Assembly (NCBI RefSeq): GCF_037198285.1 | Contig: NZ_CP147243.1 | Location: 744,001-808,000, forward strand | Length of the DNA: 64,000 nt | Direction: 5' to 3' | Origin: Haladaptatus sp. DJG-WS-42 | Lineage (GTDB): Archaea; Halobacteriota; Halobacteria; Halobacteriales; Halococcaceae | Part shown: one piece after another, positions 43,997-53,184 of the stretch | Layout of the letters: every line of letters begins with the position of its first letter | Position numbering within the stretch: position 1 is the first letter of the stretch | Program-made: the position numbers and the translations under genes | The notes under the pieces: generated by a model | What the model saw: only the letters and a program-made list of their open reading frames with translations | The model's database searches: none | Told to the model about the DNA's origin: nothing

Positions 43997-44904
43997 TGGC
44001 GCGCGCTGAGACTAGCTACGACCAGACGCACGTCGTGCCCGTCGGCTTCGACTACGACCGCCTCATCGCGCCGCTCGTGCGCGACCAGCACTCCGTTGAC
44101 CGGGTGATTCTCTTAGAGGGCGCGGTCGGCAGTGAGGCGAACGTCGCCTACAGCAAGCGCCTCGCAAAGAAGTTGGAGCGCGATTTTTCGAACTTGCTCG
44201 GCGCGGAGACCGAACGCCTCGTCATCGCGGACGTGTACGATTATGATACGGCCTTCGAGCAGGCGTACGACCTCGTGAACGACGAACTCGACGCCGACAA
44301 CGAGGTGTGGGTGAACCTCTCTGCGATGCCCCGCACCGTGAGTTTCGCCTTTGCGATGGCCGCCCACTCGGTGATGGTCGAACGCCAGGAAGACCGCGAA
44401 CGGATTCACACCTACTACACTGCCCCCGAGAAGTATCTGGAGACGGAGTTAGCCGAGGTGTTGCGCCGGGGAACCGACCTCGTGACGGAGATGAACGACG
44501 TAGAGAACGACCGCGTGACGACGTGGTTGCGTGAGGCCGAATCCCTCCTCTCCGAGTTCGACGAACGCGGGACGACCATCGGCGCGAAATCCGTCGAGGG
44601 AAGCCATATTGTCGAACTGCCCGTGGCCTCATTTTCGAGCGTCAAACCGTTCGAGGAGGTTATTCTGTTCAAACTCGGCGAGGACGGCGAGTTCGAGAGC
44701 GTGAGCGAGTTGGCCCAAGCGCTCGCTCGCGACTTGGGCGAGGAGTACTCAGACAGCTTCCGCTCGCGGGTGATTTACACCGTTGACCGCCTCGGACCGG
44801 GCGGAAAGGGCTACATCGAACAGCAAGAGGACGGAAAATCGTATCGGACGAAGCTCTCACGCATCGGGACGTTGTGGGTCCGCGCCCACGCAAACGGCGA
44901 CTAA
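43996..44904 (+). CDS. CARF-like winged-helix regulator (HFX_2341 type)
   Basis: 302 residues. The N-terminal half (THVVPVGFDYDRLIAPLV, VDRVILLEG, NEVWVNLSAMPRTVSFAFAMAAHSVM in part) has the Rossmann-like alternation of CARF/DUF6293 domains of the HFX_2341 family. The C-terminal 70 residues (SVSELAQALARDLGEEYSD, RSRVIYTVDRLGPGGKGYIEQ) form a winged HTH. CARF domains commonly sense cyclic oligonucleotides or other nucleotides; its ligand is unknown. It directly overlaps a solute symporter, so it may control that transporter rather than a CRISPR locus. Confidence 0.75.
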   Translation: MARAETSYDQTHVVPVGFDYDRLIAPLVRDQHSVDRVILLEGAVGSEANVAYSKRLAKKLERDFSNLLGAETERLVIADVYDYDTAFEQAYDLVNDELDADNEVWVNLSAMPRTVSFAFAMAAHSVMVERQEDRERIHTYYTAPEKYLETELAEVLRRGTDLVTEMNDVENDRVTTWLREAESLLSEFDERGTTIGAKSVEGSHIVELPVASFSSVKPFEEVILFKLGEDGEFESVSELAQALARDLGEEYSDSFRSRVIYTVDRLGPGGKGYIEQQEDGKSYRTKLSRIGTLWVRAHANGD

Positions 44905-45620
44905 GCTTCGAGTTTTTTCACGCGGGTGGCAAGCGCGAGGAACGTTGCGAGCACCGTGAGCGTTACTGCACCTGCGGCGGCGAGTTCGTGGCCCGGACTC
45001 GTGTGTTGCACCACGCCGTTGACGATTGGCTCAACCGCAGGCGGGAGCAGGGTGTGGTGGGCGTTGCCCACGAGTGGGATGAAGTAGTCCACGAGGTCGT
45101 TGAGCAGATACCACCCGGCGGCGACGGCCACTGCCTTGACGGGAAAGTTCGTGATACGGTGCAGGAGAAAGCCCTCGACGACCATGGCGAGGTGGCTCCA
45201 GAAGAGGAAGTTGTACATCGCCCAGTGGAGGTAGCCAAACTCGGTCATGAACGTCCCAAGGACAAACGGCGTCCACGCGCCGAGTTTCAGACAGCCGAAG
45301 AAGGCCAACGCTGAGAGGTAGTCGTTCTGTCTGCCGAGCAGCCACGCACCGAGCGCGAGCGCGATGAACAGCGTGGCGACGGGGCTGTCCGGAACGAGGG
45401 GCCACATCACGACCGGTTCGAGCGAGAACTGAAACAGGTAGTAGTAGAAGCCAAAGGCCGTCCCCGCGAGGTTGATGAACACGATGAGCCACGCGATACG
45501 TAGCCCGAAATCTTCGAGCCATTTGGGGAGGGGCGCAACGTACCACGGCAGGTCGTCGGGTTCGGGAACCGGTTTGGAGAAAAGGCGAGAGAGCAGTCCG
45601 CGCCCGGTTTCTGAGGCCAT
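44901..45620 (-). CDS. DUF1405 membrane protein
   Basis: 239 residues, about seven membrane helices, with LIVFINLAGTAFGFYYYLFQF, FGYLHWAMYNFLFWSHLAMVVEGF (in part) and AAGWYLLNDLVDYFIP, typical of DUF1405/YpjA proteins. Histidines and an Asn-Asp pair inside the helices suggest a polar substrate path. No known function. Convergent with the CARF-like gene; stops overlap by four bases. Confidence 0.85.
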   Translation of the reverse strand: MASETGRGLLSRLFSKPVPEPDDLPWYVAPLPKWLEDFGLRIAWLIVFINLAGTAFGFYYYLFQFSLEPVVMWPLVPDSPVATLFIALALGAWLLGRQNDYLSALAFFGCLKLGAWTPFVLGTFMTEFGYLHWAMYNFLFWSHLAMVVEGFLLHRITNFPVKAVAVAAGWYLLNDLVDYFIPLVGNAHHTLLPPAVEPIVNGVVQHTSPGHELAAAGAVTLTVLATFLALATRVKKLEA

Positions 45621-45669
45621 TGCCAGCAGAGAGGGACGGGTGGGACAAAAACGCTACTGATAGACGAGA

Positions 45670-45858
45670 TTAGTCAGCGTAAAAGAGTACGCGGCGGCAC
45701 TCAGCGCAGACGTAGGCGTTCACGTTCGTCGCGCCTTTGTAGCCGAACTTTCCGAGCACACCACTGCCCTCGCGGAGGCGAATCATGTCACCGTTCACGT
45801 CGGTGTCGTATTCGACCGATTGGAGCGTGCCGTCGCAATCTGGACACGGTTTACTCAT
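45670..45858 (-). CDS. Small zinc-ribbon protein
   Basis: 62 residues with two Cys pairs, CPDCDG and CAECRR, forming a zinc ribbon around a beta-rich middle (QSVEYDTDVNGDMIRLREGSG in part). It starts MSKPCPDC at 45856-45858. Function unknown; it lies between the DUF1405 gene and pdxS, with pdxS divergent. Confidence 0.8.
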   Translation of the reverse strand: MSKPCPDCDGTLQSVEYDTDVNGDMIRLREGSGVLGKFGYKGATNVNAYVCAECRRVLFYAD

Positions 45859-46001
45859 ACGACGGCTATCACCCAGAGGGCGAAAATCGTTCTGTCCGCT
45901 CACGTGGGAATAAAAGACGCCCGGACGACACCGTTGTCACCCTCGTGTGCCGAGGTGACACAATCGGTACGCATTAACCCTCCCACACGCTAGTGTCGCG
46001 T

Positions 46002-46910
46002 ATGCCTGAGGAGACCAATCTTGAGGAACTAAAGCGCGGCACCGAACTGGTGAAGCGTGGGTTCGCAAAGATGCAGAAAGGCGGCGTCATCATGGACGTC
46101 GTCAACGCAGAACAGGCCCGCATCGCAGAAGACGCCGGTGCGGTCGCCGTCATGTCGCTCGAAGCCGTCCCCGCGGACATCCGCAAGCGCGGCGGCGTCT
46201 CGCGGATGGCAGACCCGGCGCTCGTCAATGAAATCATCGACGAAGTGTCGATTCCGGTGATGGGCAAAGCCCGCATCGGCCACACGACCGAGGCCCAGAT
46301 TCTCGAAGCCATCGGCGTGGACATGATCGACGAATCCGAAGTCCTGACGCCCGCAGACGACGCCTACCACATCGACAAGCGCGAGTTCACCTCGCCGTTC
46401 GTCTGTGGCGCACGCAACCTCGGCGAGGCGCTCCGCCGCATCAACGAGGGCGCGGCCATGATTCGCACGAAGGGTGAAGCCGGTACTGGCGACGTCAATC
46501 AGGCCGTCAAACACCAGCGCGCCATCCGCGGCGCAATCCGCGAACTCGAAGGCATGACCTTCGAAGAGCGCGAGGCCTACGCCCGCGAAATCAGCGCGCC
46601 CGCAGAACTCGTCCACGAGACGGCCGAGATGGGTCGCCTCCCAGTCGTCAACTTCGCCGCAGGTGGCATCGCAACGCCCGCAGACGCGGCGCTCATGATG
46701 CACCACGGCTGTGACGGCATCTTCGTTGGCTCCGGTATCTTCGGCGCAGAGAACCCCGCCGTCATGGGCGAGGCAATCGTCGAAGCGGTCAACAACTGGG
46801 ACAACCCAGAGAAACTCGCAGAAATCTCGTCGAACATCGGCAAAGGCATGAAAGGCGAAGCGAACGTCGACATGCCAGAAGAGAAGAAGCTGCAGGGCCG
46901 CGGCGTCTAA
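46002..46910 (+). CDS. pdxS: Pyridoxal 5'-phosphate synthase lyase subunit PdxS
   Basis: 302 residues, the ribose-5-phosphate-dependent PLP synthase barrel. Visible are [23 protein letters not shown] (in part), [20 protein letters not shown] with the substrate lysine region, [30 protein letters not shown] and FVGSGIF, the phosphate loop. The glutaminase partner PdxT is not in the window. The ATG at 46002 is preferred to a GTG three codons upstream; a TATA-like element CATTAAC lies about 26 nt before it. Confidence 0.96.
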   Translation: MPEETNLEELKRGTELVKRGFAKMQKGGVIMDVVNAEQARIAEDAGAVAVMSLEAVPADIRKRGGVSRMADPALVNEIIDEVSIPVMGKARIGHTTEAQILEAIGVDMIDESEVLTPADDAYHIDKREFTSPFVCGARNLGEALRRINEGAAMIRTKGEAGTGDVNQAVKHQRAIRGAIRELEGMTFEEREAYAREISAPAELVHETAEMGRLPVVNFAAGGIATPADAALMMHHGCDGIFVGSGIFGAENPAVMGEAIVEAVNNWDNPEKLAEISSNIGKGMKGEANVDMPEEKKLQGRGV

Positions 46911-46991
46911 CTACCACCTCCTTTGCTTTCGTGTTTCGTGGGCAGTGACGACGAGAGCGACGCGTGCGGAGAAAGTCGCGAATACGAAACC

Positions 46992-47870
46992 TCAGCGGAA
47001 AATCGTCGCGCCCTGTCCCATCTTCGTCTGGAAGGCGCGGGCTTCGACGCCCTCGCGGGCGAACCCTTCGATCATCGCGTTCGCAATCTCGCGCTGGTCG
47101 CGTTCGTAGCAGGCGGCGATGACCGTCGGGCCCGCGCCGCTCACGGTGACGCCGGTTGCGCCCGCTTCGAGGGCGTTCTCGCGGACGGTGTCGTAACCCG
47201 TGATGAGTTCTGCGCGAGCGGGCGTGACGACGGTATCGTGCATGCCCCGACCAACCAATTCCGGGTCGTTTCTGGCCATCCCCGCGGTGAGGGTTGCAGC
47301 CTTACCGACGGTGTCGATGAGCTGTGAGACGCTGGTCGTCTCGGGGACGACCCGGCGGGCGTCGCGCGTCGAGACAACGATGTCCGGCAGACACGCCACG
47401 AGCGGGATGGAGGCGTCGATTTGGGTGATGCCGTCTGGGGTTGCGATGGTGAACCCGCCAAGAATCGAGGGGGCGACGTTGTCGTCGTGGGCGTCCCCGG
47501 AGACGACGGCCTCGCCTTTCGCAGCAATTGGGACGAGTTCCTTACGCGTGAGGCCGCGGTCGTACAGTTCGTTCAGGCCAACGGCAGCGGCCGCGGCGCT
47601 TGCGGCCGACGAGCCCAGCCCGGAAGCAGGCCGGATGCCCTTGTCGATGTGGATGTGGGCGGGTGCGTCGAGGGCGCGGGCAACGGCCCCGACCGTGTTC
47701 TTGTCCGGGTCTTCGGGGATGTACTGCGCCCCGGCACCCGTCACCTCGATGGTCGTCCGGTCTGCCTTTTTCACACGGACGATGTCCGCGGGTCGTTCGA
47801 GCGCCACCCCAAACACGTCGAAGCCACTCCCCAGATTCGCACTCGTCGCAGGCGCTCGCACGGTAAGCAT
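46992..47870 (-). CDS. thrB: Homoserine kinase
   Basis: 292-residue GHMP kinase. Phosphorylates homoserine on the way to threonine. Motif 1 is APATSANLGSGFDVFGVAL, motif 2 the ATP loop RPASGLGSSAASAAAAAVGL, motif 3 TVSGAGPTVIAACY. The ATG at 47868-47870 begins MLTVRAPATSANLG, the normal position; an upstream in-frame extension is not homologous. Confidence 0.93.
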   Translation of the reverse strand: MLTVRAPATSANLGSGFDVFGVALERPADIVRVKKADRTTIEVTGAGAQYIPEDPDKNTVGAVARALDAPAHIHIDKGIRPASGLGSSAASAAAAAVGLNELYDRGLTRKELVPIAAKGEAVVSGDAHDDNVAPSILGGFTIATPDGITQIDASIPLVACLPDIVVSTRDARRVVPETTSVSQLIDTVGKAATLTAGMARNDPELVGRGMHDTVVTPARAELITGYDTVRENALEAGATGVTVSGAGPTVIAACYERDQREIANAMIEGFAREGVEARAFQTKMGQGATIFR

Positions 47871-47970
47871 GGCACAGGGTTGTGTGAGGGCCTGTTTATA
47901 TTTAGCGGAGCGTCGTTTCGCCTGACAGGAAGCCAAAACGTACATTTGCGCCGGTCAAATAGCTCCGGGC

Positions 47971-49278
47971 ATGATAGGGGTCGTCGGCGGCGGTATCGCC
48001 GGACTCGCAGCGGCGTATCGCCTGCAGAACCACGGTCACGACGTCCACGTCTTCGAAGCGAGCGACGACGTGGGCGGCCTCGCGGGGGTCTACGAGACCC
48101 GCGGCGACCGCATCGAGAAGTTCTACCACCACCTCTCTGCCTCGGAACAAACCATCATCGACCTCATTTCTGAACTCGGCCTCGATGACAAGCTCGAATG
48201 GCCGATTGGCAAAAACGCCTACTACGTCGATGGCGTCATCCACCCGCTCGACAAGCCGTGGGAAATTGCGGCCTACCCGCACATGAGCGTCTACGACAAG
48301 TTCCGGCTCACGATGCTCACCATGGAAATCGACATGCGTGGAGGCATCCCGAAGTTCGACACCTACGAGAATCTTGAGGACTTCGAGGACGTGCCAATCA
48401 AGCAGTTCCTCGTCGAACACACCACCCGCGGCGTGTACGAGAACTTCTTCGAGCCACTCTTGGACGCCAAGTTCGGGAGCAAAAAGGAGTCCGTCTCTGC
48501 GGCGTGGCTCCTCGGGCGCATCAAGTTCCGCGGCGAGCGCGACCTGCTTCGCGGCGAACCGCTTGGCTACCTCATGGGTGGCTTCGGGCAACTGCTCGAC
48601 GCGCTCGTCGAGGAAGTCGGCCGCGAGAACATCACGACCGGCGCGCGCGTGACCGACGTCGAGTTCGACGACGAAGTGCGCTCGATTACGGTCGAAACAG
48701 AAGACGGTGAAGAGGAACACGCAGTCGAATCGGTCATTGTCGCGTCGATGCCGAACGTGCTCGAAGATCTCACCGGCTACACCTGCGACATCGACTTCCA
48801 AGGAACGGTGTGCTCGGTCATCTCAATGGACGAACCGCTCACCGACACCTACTGGCTCAACATCGCAGACGACGCGCCGTTTGGCGCGCTCATCGAACAC
48901 ACGAACTACATCCCGCCCGAGCGCTACGGCGGCGAGCACATTCTGTACGCGCCAATGTACATCCAAGAGCCGAGCGAACGCCTCTGGCAGGCGAGCGACG
49001 ACGAAGTCGAGGAGATTTGGCTGTCGGGCTTAGAAGACCTGTTCCCCAAATTCGACCGCGACGCAGTGAACTGGATTAAGACCGCGCGCAACCCGCGCAC
49101 CGCGCCCGTCTACGAGCGCGGCTACCTCGACATGGTCGTACCGTACGACCTCAAAAACGAGGTGGCAGCGGGTGTTTACTACGCTGGCATGGCGTCGAAA
49201 GCACAGTACCCAGAGCGGTCGCTCAACGGCGGCATCGTCGCTGGCTTCGAGTGTGCAGACGCGATTGGACGAAACTGA
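47971..49278 (+). CDS. FAD-dependent protoporphyrinogen-oxidase-like enzyme
   Basis: 435 residues of the flavin amine oxidase/protoporphyrinogen oxidase superfamily. The FAD motif is IGVVGGGIAGLAAAYRLQNHGHDVHVFEASDDVGGL (in two parts); the C-terminal motif is YYAGMASKAQYPERSLNGGIVAGF. The substrate is unknown; related archaeal proteins include carotenoid and lipid-modifying enzymes. The gene is divergent from thrB with 100 nt between starts. Confidence 0.8.
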   Translation: MIGVVGGGIAGLAAAYRLQNHGHDVHVFEASDDVGGLAGVYETRGDRIEKFYHHLSASEQTIIDLISELGLDDKLEWPIGKNAYYVDGVIHPLDKPWEIAAYPHMSVYDKFRLTMLTMEIDMRGGIPKFDTYENLEDFEDVPIKQFLVEHTTRGVYENFFEPLLDAKFGSKKESVSAAWLLGRIKFRGERDLLRGEPLGYLMGGFGQLLDALVEEVGRENITTGARVTDVEFDDEVRSITVETEDGEEEHAVESVIVASMPNVLEDLTGYTCDIDFQGTVCSVISMDEPLTDTYWLNIADDAPFGALIEHTNYIPPERYGGEHILYAPMYIQEPSERLWQASDDEVEEIWLSGLEDLFPKFDRDAVNWIKTARNPRTAPVYERGYLDMVVPYDLKNEVAAGVYYAGMASKAQYPERSLNGGIVAGFECADAIGRN

Positions 49279-49379
49279 CGCGCTACTGTGAAATTTCGGC
49301 ACACATTCGAGGAAATCGCTCGCGCGCCCGGCGCAAACGCATCCGCCGAACAAGACCGAAGCTGAAAAGCTGTTGCGCG

Positions 49380-49967
49380 TTACTCGTGACCGCGCATGCC
49401 GGGCGCGTCGCTCAGGTCAACGTCCGCAGGTTCCTCGACATCGCCACCTTTTCTGAGGTCGCCGTCGCCGTCTTCGACGTACACGTCGTCTGCGAAGCCA
49501 GCGATGGCGTTCTCGTACTCGGCAGTCTCTCGCTTTTCGAGCGTTTTCGGGGCCGCTGGGATGCCGTCTTCGGGGGTGAACGCGCCGAGCGGGTCATCGA
49601 TGGTGATGTCGTAGGTTTTGAAAAACTCCTCGTAGCGGCGGTAGTGGGCTTCGAGTTCGTCGCCCGGAATCTCCATCATCTCCGTCCAGCCGTGGTTGAA
49701 GAAGTCGAAGTTGGCTTGGATGTGCGTGATTTCGCGGGCTTCTGCCTCGGGGAGTCCGGCTTCGAGTCCGGCAACGTAGGAGTCCATCGTCGCGTCGAAA
49801 AAGGCGTCTAAATGGGCGCGGCGTTCCTCGCGGTGATCGTCAGGAGCCTTCTTGAGGAAGATGCCGGTGTGGAGGGAGACGAGTTTGCCCGAGACAACCG
49901 CTCCGACGACTGGCATGGTCAGCGCTTGTTTCGCGGCGAAGTGGCGAACGTTCTGGCGGAGTTTCAT
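49380..49967 (-). CDS. Conserved haloarchaeal protein (probably DUF6149)
   Basis: 195 residues; starts MKLRQNVRHFAAKQAL at 49965-49967, then a mildly hydrophobic segment and a helix-rich domain with THIQANFDFFNHGWTEMMEIP. The C-terminal 60 residues are acidic and disordered. No catalytic motif. An in-frame extension upstream was rejected because it is not homologous-looking. DUF number from memory. Confidence 0.7.
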   Translation of the reverse strand: MKLRQNVRHFAAKQALTMPVVGAVVSGKLVSLHTGIFLKKAPDDHREERRAHLDAFFDATMDSYVAGLEAGLPEAEAREITHIQANFDFFNHGWTEMMEIPGDELEAHYRRYEEFFKTYDITIDDPLGAFTPEDGIPAAPKTLEKRETAEYENAIAGFADDVYVEDGDGDLRKGGDVEEPADVDLSDAPGMRGHE

Positions 49968-50088
49968 TGCCGGGGGCTTAGGACTGGGCGGTAAAAACTG
50001 CTCGCCTGTGTGAAACCCGCTCACGGCGAATGTTGCGTGGTCATGAAGATAGCAATTCACATTAACCCCCAAGACGAACCTTCCTGCC

Positions 50089-51351
50089 ATGACCGAGGCG
50101 TACGTCATCATCGGCGACGGAATTGCGGGTAGTTCCGCAGCCGAAACAATCCGGCAGGAGCAACCGGATGCGGAAGTCATCGTCGTCACTGATGAGGGTG
50201 AGGCGCTGTATAACCGCATTCTGACAAAAGAATTTGCCAAAGGAAAACTCCCTGAGGCGCCGATCTCTATTCACGACGGGAGCTGGTACGACGAGCGAGA
50301 TATTACGCTCAAACTCAATACGCTCGTCACCAGCATCGACCGCGAGGCAAAAGAGATCGTAACCCACGAAGGCGAGACCATCGAGTACGGCAAACTCCTC
50401 CTCGCGACGGGCGGCACGCCGACCCAACTGCCCGTTGAGAACTCCGATGCTGAGGGCATCCACCACTTCTGGACCTTCCAAGATGCCCGCAACATCCGCG
50501 ACCACGCAGAGCAGGCCGAAACGGGCGCCGTCATCGGTGCAGGGCTGCTCGGCATCGACCTCGCGGCCATCTGCGCCGCACAGGGTGTCGAGGCGAACTA
50601 CCTCATGCGCGGCAACGCATGGTGGCGCTACGCGCTCTCAGAGCAAGGTGCAGACATCATCCACCAAGCGCTCGACGAACGCGGCGTGACCCCTGTCTTC
50701 CAGTCCGGTGTTGACCACTTCGAAACCGACGAGAACGGGAAGGTCGTCGCCACCGTTGACCCGAACGGCGAGCGCTACGAGAGCGACTTCGTGGGCATCG
50801 CCATCGGCCTCGACTTCAACACCGAACTGCTCGTCGAAACCGGCCTCGAACTAGACGACGGCATCGTCGTCGACCAGTACATGCGCACCAACGACCCGGA
50901 CGTGTACGCCGCCGGTGACATCACCCGCTTCTACGACGTCATCCTAGAGGAGTACGCCCAGAACGGCGCGTGGGGCAGCGCAAAACAGCAGGGCATGGTC
51001 GCGGGCAAGAACATGGTCAAAGAGGCAAACGGCGAGCCAGCAGAAGACGACTTAGAAGAGTTCCGCTGGGTCTCCTCGTACTCGATTACGCACTTTGACT
51101 TCCCGTTCCTCTCCTTTGGCCACCCGACGATTGGCGACGACGAAGCCGAGATGAAGTACTCTGACACCGAGTGGCGGCGCCTTGCGTTCAAAGACGGTAA
51201 AATCGTCGGTGGCGTCCTGATTGGCGACCTCTCGCCACAGGGCAAGTACAAGAAACTCATCCGCGAGCAGACGGTCGTCGCAGACCAGAAGGACATCCTC
51301 TTAGAGAAGATGTTCGAGCCAGAAAAGCTCGCGACGCCGACCGAACAGTAA
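50089..51351 (+). CDS. NAD(P)/FAD-dependent oxidoreductase (rubredoxin/nitrite-reductase-like)
   Basis: 420 residues with two Rossmann domains: AYVIIGDGIAGSSAAETI for FAD at the N-terminus and AVIGAGLLGIDLAAICAAQG for NAD(P) at about residue 150. The FAD-closing segment is DPDVYAAGDITRFYD. A C-terminal domain of about 100 residues follows, of the type found in the ferredoxin/rubredoxin reductase part of nitrite reductase-like enzymes. Electron acceptor unknown. A TATA-like CACATTAACCC sits about 30 nt before the ATG. Confidence 0.85.
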   Translation: MTEAYVIIGDGIAGSSAAETIRQEQPDAEVIVVTDEGEALYNRILTKEFAKGKLPEAPISIHDGSWYDERDITLKLNTLVTSIDREAKEIVTHEGETIEYGKLLLATGGTPTQLPVENSDAEGIHHFWTFQDARNIRDHAEQAETGAVIGAGLLGIDLAAICAAQGVEANYLMRGNAWWRYALSEQGADIIHQALDERGVTPVFQSGVDHFETDENGKVVATVDPNGERYESDFVGIAIGLDFNTELLVETGLELDDGIVVDQYMRTNDPDVYAAGDITRFYDVILEEYAQNGAWGSAKQQGMVAGKNMVKEANGEPAEDDLEEFRWVSSYSITHFDFPFLSFGHPTIGDDEAEMKYSDTEWRRLAFKDGKIVGGVLIGDLSPQGKYKKLIREQTVVADQKDILLEKMFEPEKLATPTEQ

Positions 51352-51393
51352 AAGACCGAAGCCGTTTTCGCGTGCGCTACCTGAAGTTCATCC

Positions 51394-51801
51394 ATGAGTA
51401 CCGACGGCGAGATGACCCTCGCATTCGAGCTTGAAGCGTTGAAAGAGCTCGCAAAACCCTCGGAGGCGTTCGCGGACGCCCGAACGTGGAGCAAATACGT
51501 GGGCGTCGTTTCCGAAAAACCAACGTACGTCGTGACGAATTTCACGCGCAAAAACCGCATCCGGCAGGACTTCTTCTCCGGGCCACGCGGCAAAGAAGAG
51601 AGTTTGGAGAACGTCAAACGCCAGTTCGACACCGCCCGCCACGTCTTCGTCGGCACCGACGACGAAGACAAGGCACTCGCAGAGAAGTTAGAGTGGGAGT
51701 TCCTCCACATCGAAGACGCAGCGAGCGCCGCAGACTGGCCGCTCGCACGAGACCAACCCGAAGACGAAACTGAAGAACCAGTCCGCGACGACTGGCCCTG
51801 A
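51394..51801 (+). CDS. Conserved haloarchaeal protein (probably DUF7124)
   Basis: 135 residues, acidic, soluble: TLAFELEALKELAKPSEAFADAR and YVVTNFTRKNRIRQDFFSGPRG (both in part), ending in a disordered EDETEEPVRDDWP tail. It follows the oxidoreductase by 42 nt on the same strand and may be co-transcribed. No function recognised; DUF number from memory. Confidence 0.7.
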   Translation: MSTDGEMTLAFELEALKELAKPSEAFADARTWSKYVGVVSEKPTYVVTNFTRKNRIRQDFFSGPRGKEESLENVKRQFDTARHVFVGTDDEDKALAEKLEWEFLHIEDAASAADWPLARDQPEDETEEPVRDDWP

Positions 51802-51871
51802 CACAAGCGGTATTCTCGTCGTTTCTGCAAGCTGGGCCACTGGCTCGTCCCTGCCCCGACAGTGAAAGTGG

Positions 51872-52138
51872 TTAGTTCTGTCGCCGGTTTTGCGCCCACA
51901 CAATCCCCTTCTCTAAGAGCACGCCGCTCGCCGCAACCGAAAAGCAGATGAAGAGAAACGCGGCGAGTAGTTCGACGCTCTGACTCGTGGTGAGTCGAGA
52001 GGCACCCATTGCGAGGGCGAACAGTACCGTCGCCATCAGTACAATTGGGACGACGTAGTACTTGAACGCCCAGTGGTCGTCTAAGAACAGCGAGGTTCGG
52101 TGGGCGACGGCCGCCACGAAATTGCGAACGCCTGACAT
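51872..52138 (-). CDS. Small membrane protein, unknown function
   Basis: 88 residues with two hydrophobic helices (YVVPIVLMATVLFALAMGA and LLAAFLFICFSVAASGVLL) and charged ends. Nothing recognisable beyond that. An in-frame longer reading upstream is spurious. Confidence 0.6.
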   Translation of the reverse strand: MSGVRNFVAAVAHRTSLFLDDHWAFKYYVVPIVLMATVLFALAMGASRLTTSQSVELLAAFLFICFSVAASGVLLEKGIVWAQNRRQN

Positions 52139-52224
52139 TCGGTGACCGACGCACAGCGAGATATTATTGTTTGGGGTGGGTCGTACCCGCGGCGTTTTTA
52201 GGGCAGAGACCCAAAAGAGCGCGT

Positions 52225-52755
52225 ATGTCAGAACCGCGCGTGCCCGGAAGCCGGGACGCCAGTCTCACGCTCCCCTGTGGTGAGTCCGTCGATGTCCGCA
52301 GATTCGACATGGGGATGCGCGAGTTTCGCTGTGAGTGTGGCGAGGTTCACGCAATCGTGATGGACGTCCACCCGCTTGGGCGGTTCGTCCCCGAGTTCCT
52401 CGAAACCATCCTCTTAGAAACCATCGACACCGCCTCCGGGGCCGATTTCGGAACCCTCCACATGCTGGGCATCGTCAAAGAAGAGTTCCCGCAGAAAGTC
52501 GTGAGCAAGGACGTCTCGAACGACGGACAGTTGGGCTGTTCGATGCTCTGGGTGAGCGACTTCGACGACCGCCGACTCCACGAAATCGTTGTTGAACTGA
52601 TTATCGAACTCATGGAACACGCCGTGAGCCACGCAGATGACGACGCTGCGATGAGCGAGTTCGAAGAGCAGATGCTGTCGTTCGACGTGGCGGCGTTCGT
52701 AGAGGAGTATCGCAGCCAGCGGGATTTCCACTCGGCGTCTGACCAGCCGGTCTGA
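52225..52755 (+). CDS. Conserved haloarchaeal protein (probably DUF5815)
   Basis: 176 residues; starts MSEPRVPGSRDASLTLPCGE at 52225. A CEC pair with nearby His (FRCECGEVHA) and another early Cys could bind zinc. The C-terminal half is helical and acidic (IVVELIIELMEHAVSHADDDA). No function recognised. Confidence 0.7.
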   Translation: MSEPRVPGSRDASLTLPCGESVDVRRFDMGMREFRCECGEVHAIVMDVHPLGRFVPEFLETILLETIDTASGADFGTLHMLGIVKEEFPQKVVSKDVSNDGQLGCSMLWVSDFDDRRLHEIVVELIIELMEHAVSHADDDAAMSEFEEQMLSFDVAAFVEEYRSQRDFHSASDQPV

Positions 52756-52821
52756 ACCGTTTCATCAGCAAGCTTACCGCTTTGACTAGTACCTTTGTAG
52801 GAAGAACACGTATGGTGACGT

Positions 52822-53049
52822 ATGCGACAGCAGGGGGGTGACTTCGAGCGGATTCGCGCAGTGTTGGCCGAAGTCGAGCCAGAGGGGGCACTGACGGCAA
52901 AAGAGATCTGTTCGATTCTGTCGAAACACGGCGAAGAGTTCGAGAGTGCCCACCGTGTGGCGACGGTGCTCGGTCGCCGCGCGCACGAAGGGGATATAGA
53001 GGTCATCGAAGGCCAGCCGTACCGGTATCGAATCCCGGAGTTTGCCTGA
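52822..53049 (+). CDS. Small winged-helix protein
   Basis: 75 residues, predicted winged HTH: LTAKEICSILSKHGEEF, then SAHRVATVLGRRAHEGDIEVIEGQPYRYRI (in part) forming recognition helix and wing. Possibly a DNA-binding regulator. The next gene, carB, starts 136 nt downstream on the same strand. Confidence 0.7.
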   Translation: MRQQGGDFERIRAVLAEVEPEGALTAKEICSILSKHGEEFESAHRVATVLGRRAHEGDIEVIEGQPYRYRIPEFA

Positions 53050-53102
53050 CACGAATCGAGAATTTGCCAGCCACACCGAGTGACACCCCCACGCAGCCAA
53101 TA

Positions 53103-53157
53103 ATTCGAAATTCGAAATTTGGCTTCGCTATTCGTAATTTATCGTCGGACTTATTAC
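53103..53157 (+). promoter_or_regulatory. carB upstream region with TTCGAA/TTCGTA half-sites
   Basis: The A/T-rich stretch contains TTCGAA-A-TTCGAA (53104-53116) and TTCGTAAT (53131-53138), followed by a TATA-like CTTATTACG (about 53150-53158), 27-35 nt before the carB ATG. The 9-mer CGAAATTCG also occurs upstream of carA. Confidence 0.5.
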
Positions 53158-53184
53158 GATGTACGGACTTGAGCCGAATAACCA

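Noticed and set aside
51858-51872. Reverse copy of CCACTTTCACT resembling the 19-bp element
   Set aside because: Only 11 bases agree and no gene start lies downstream in that orientation.
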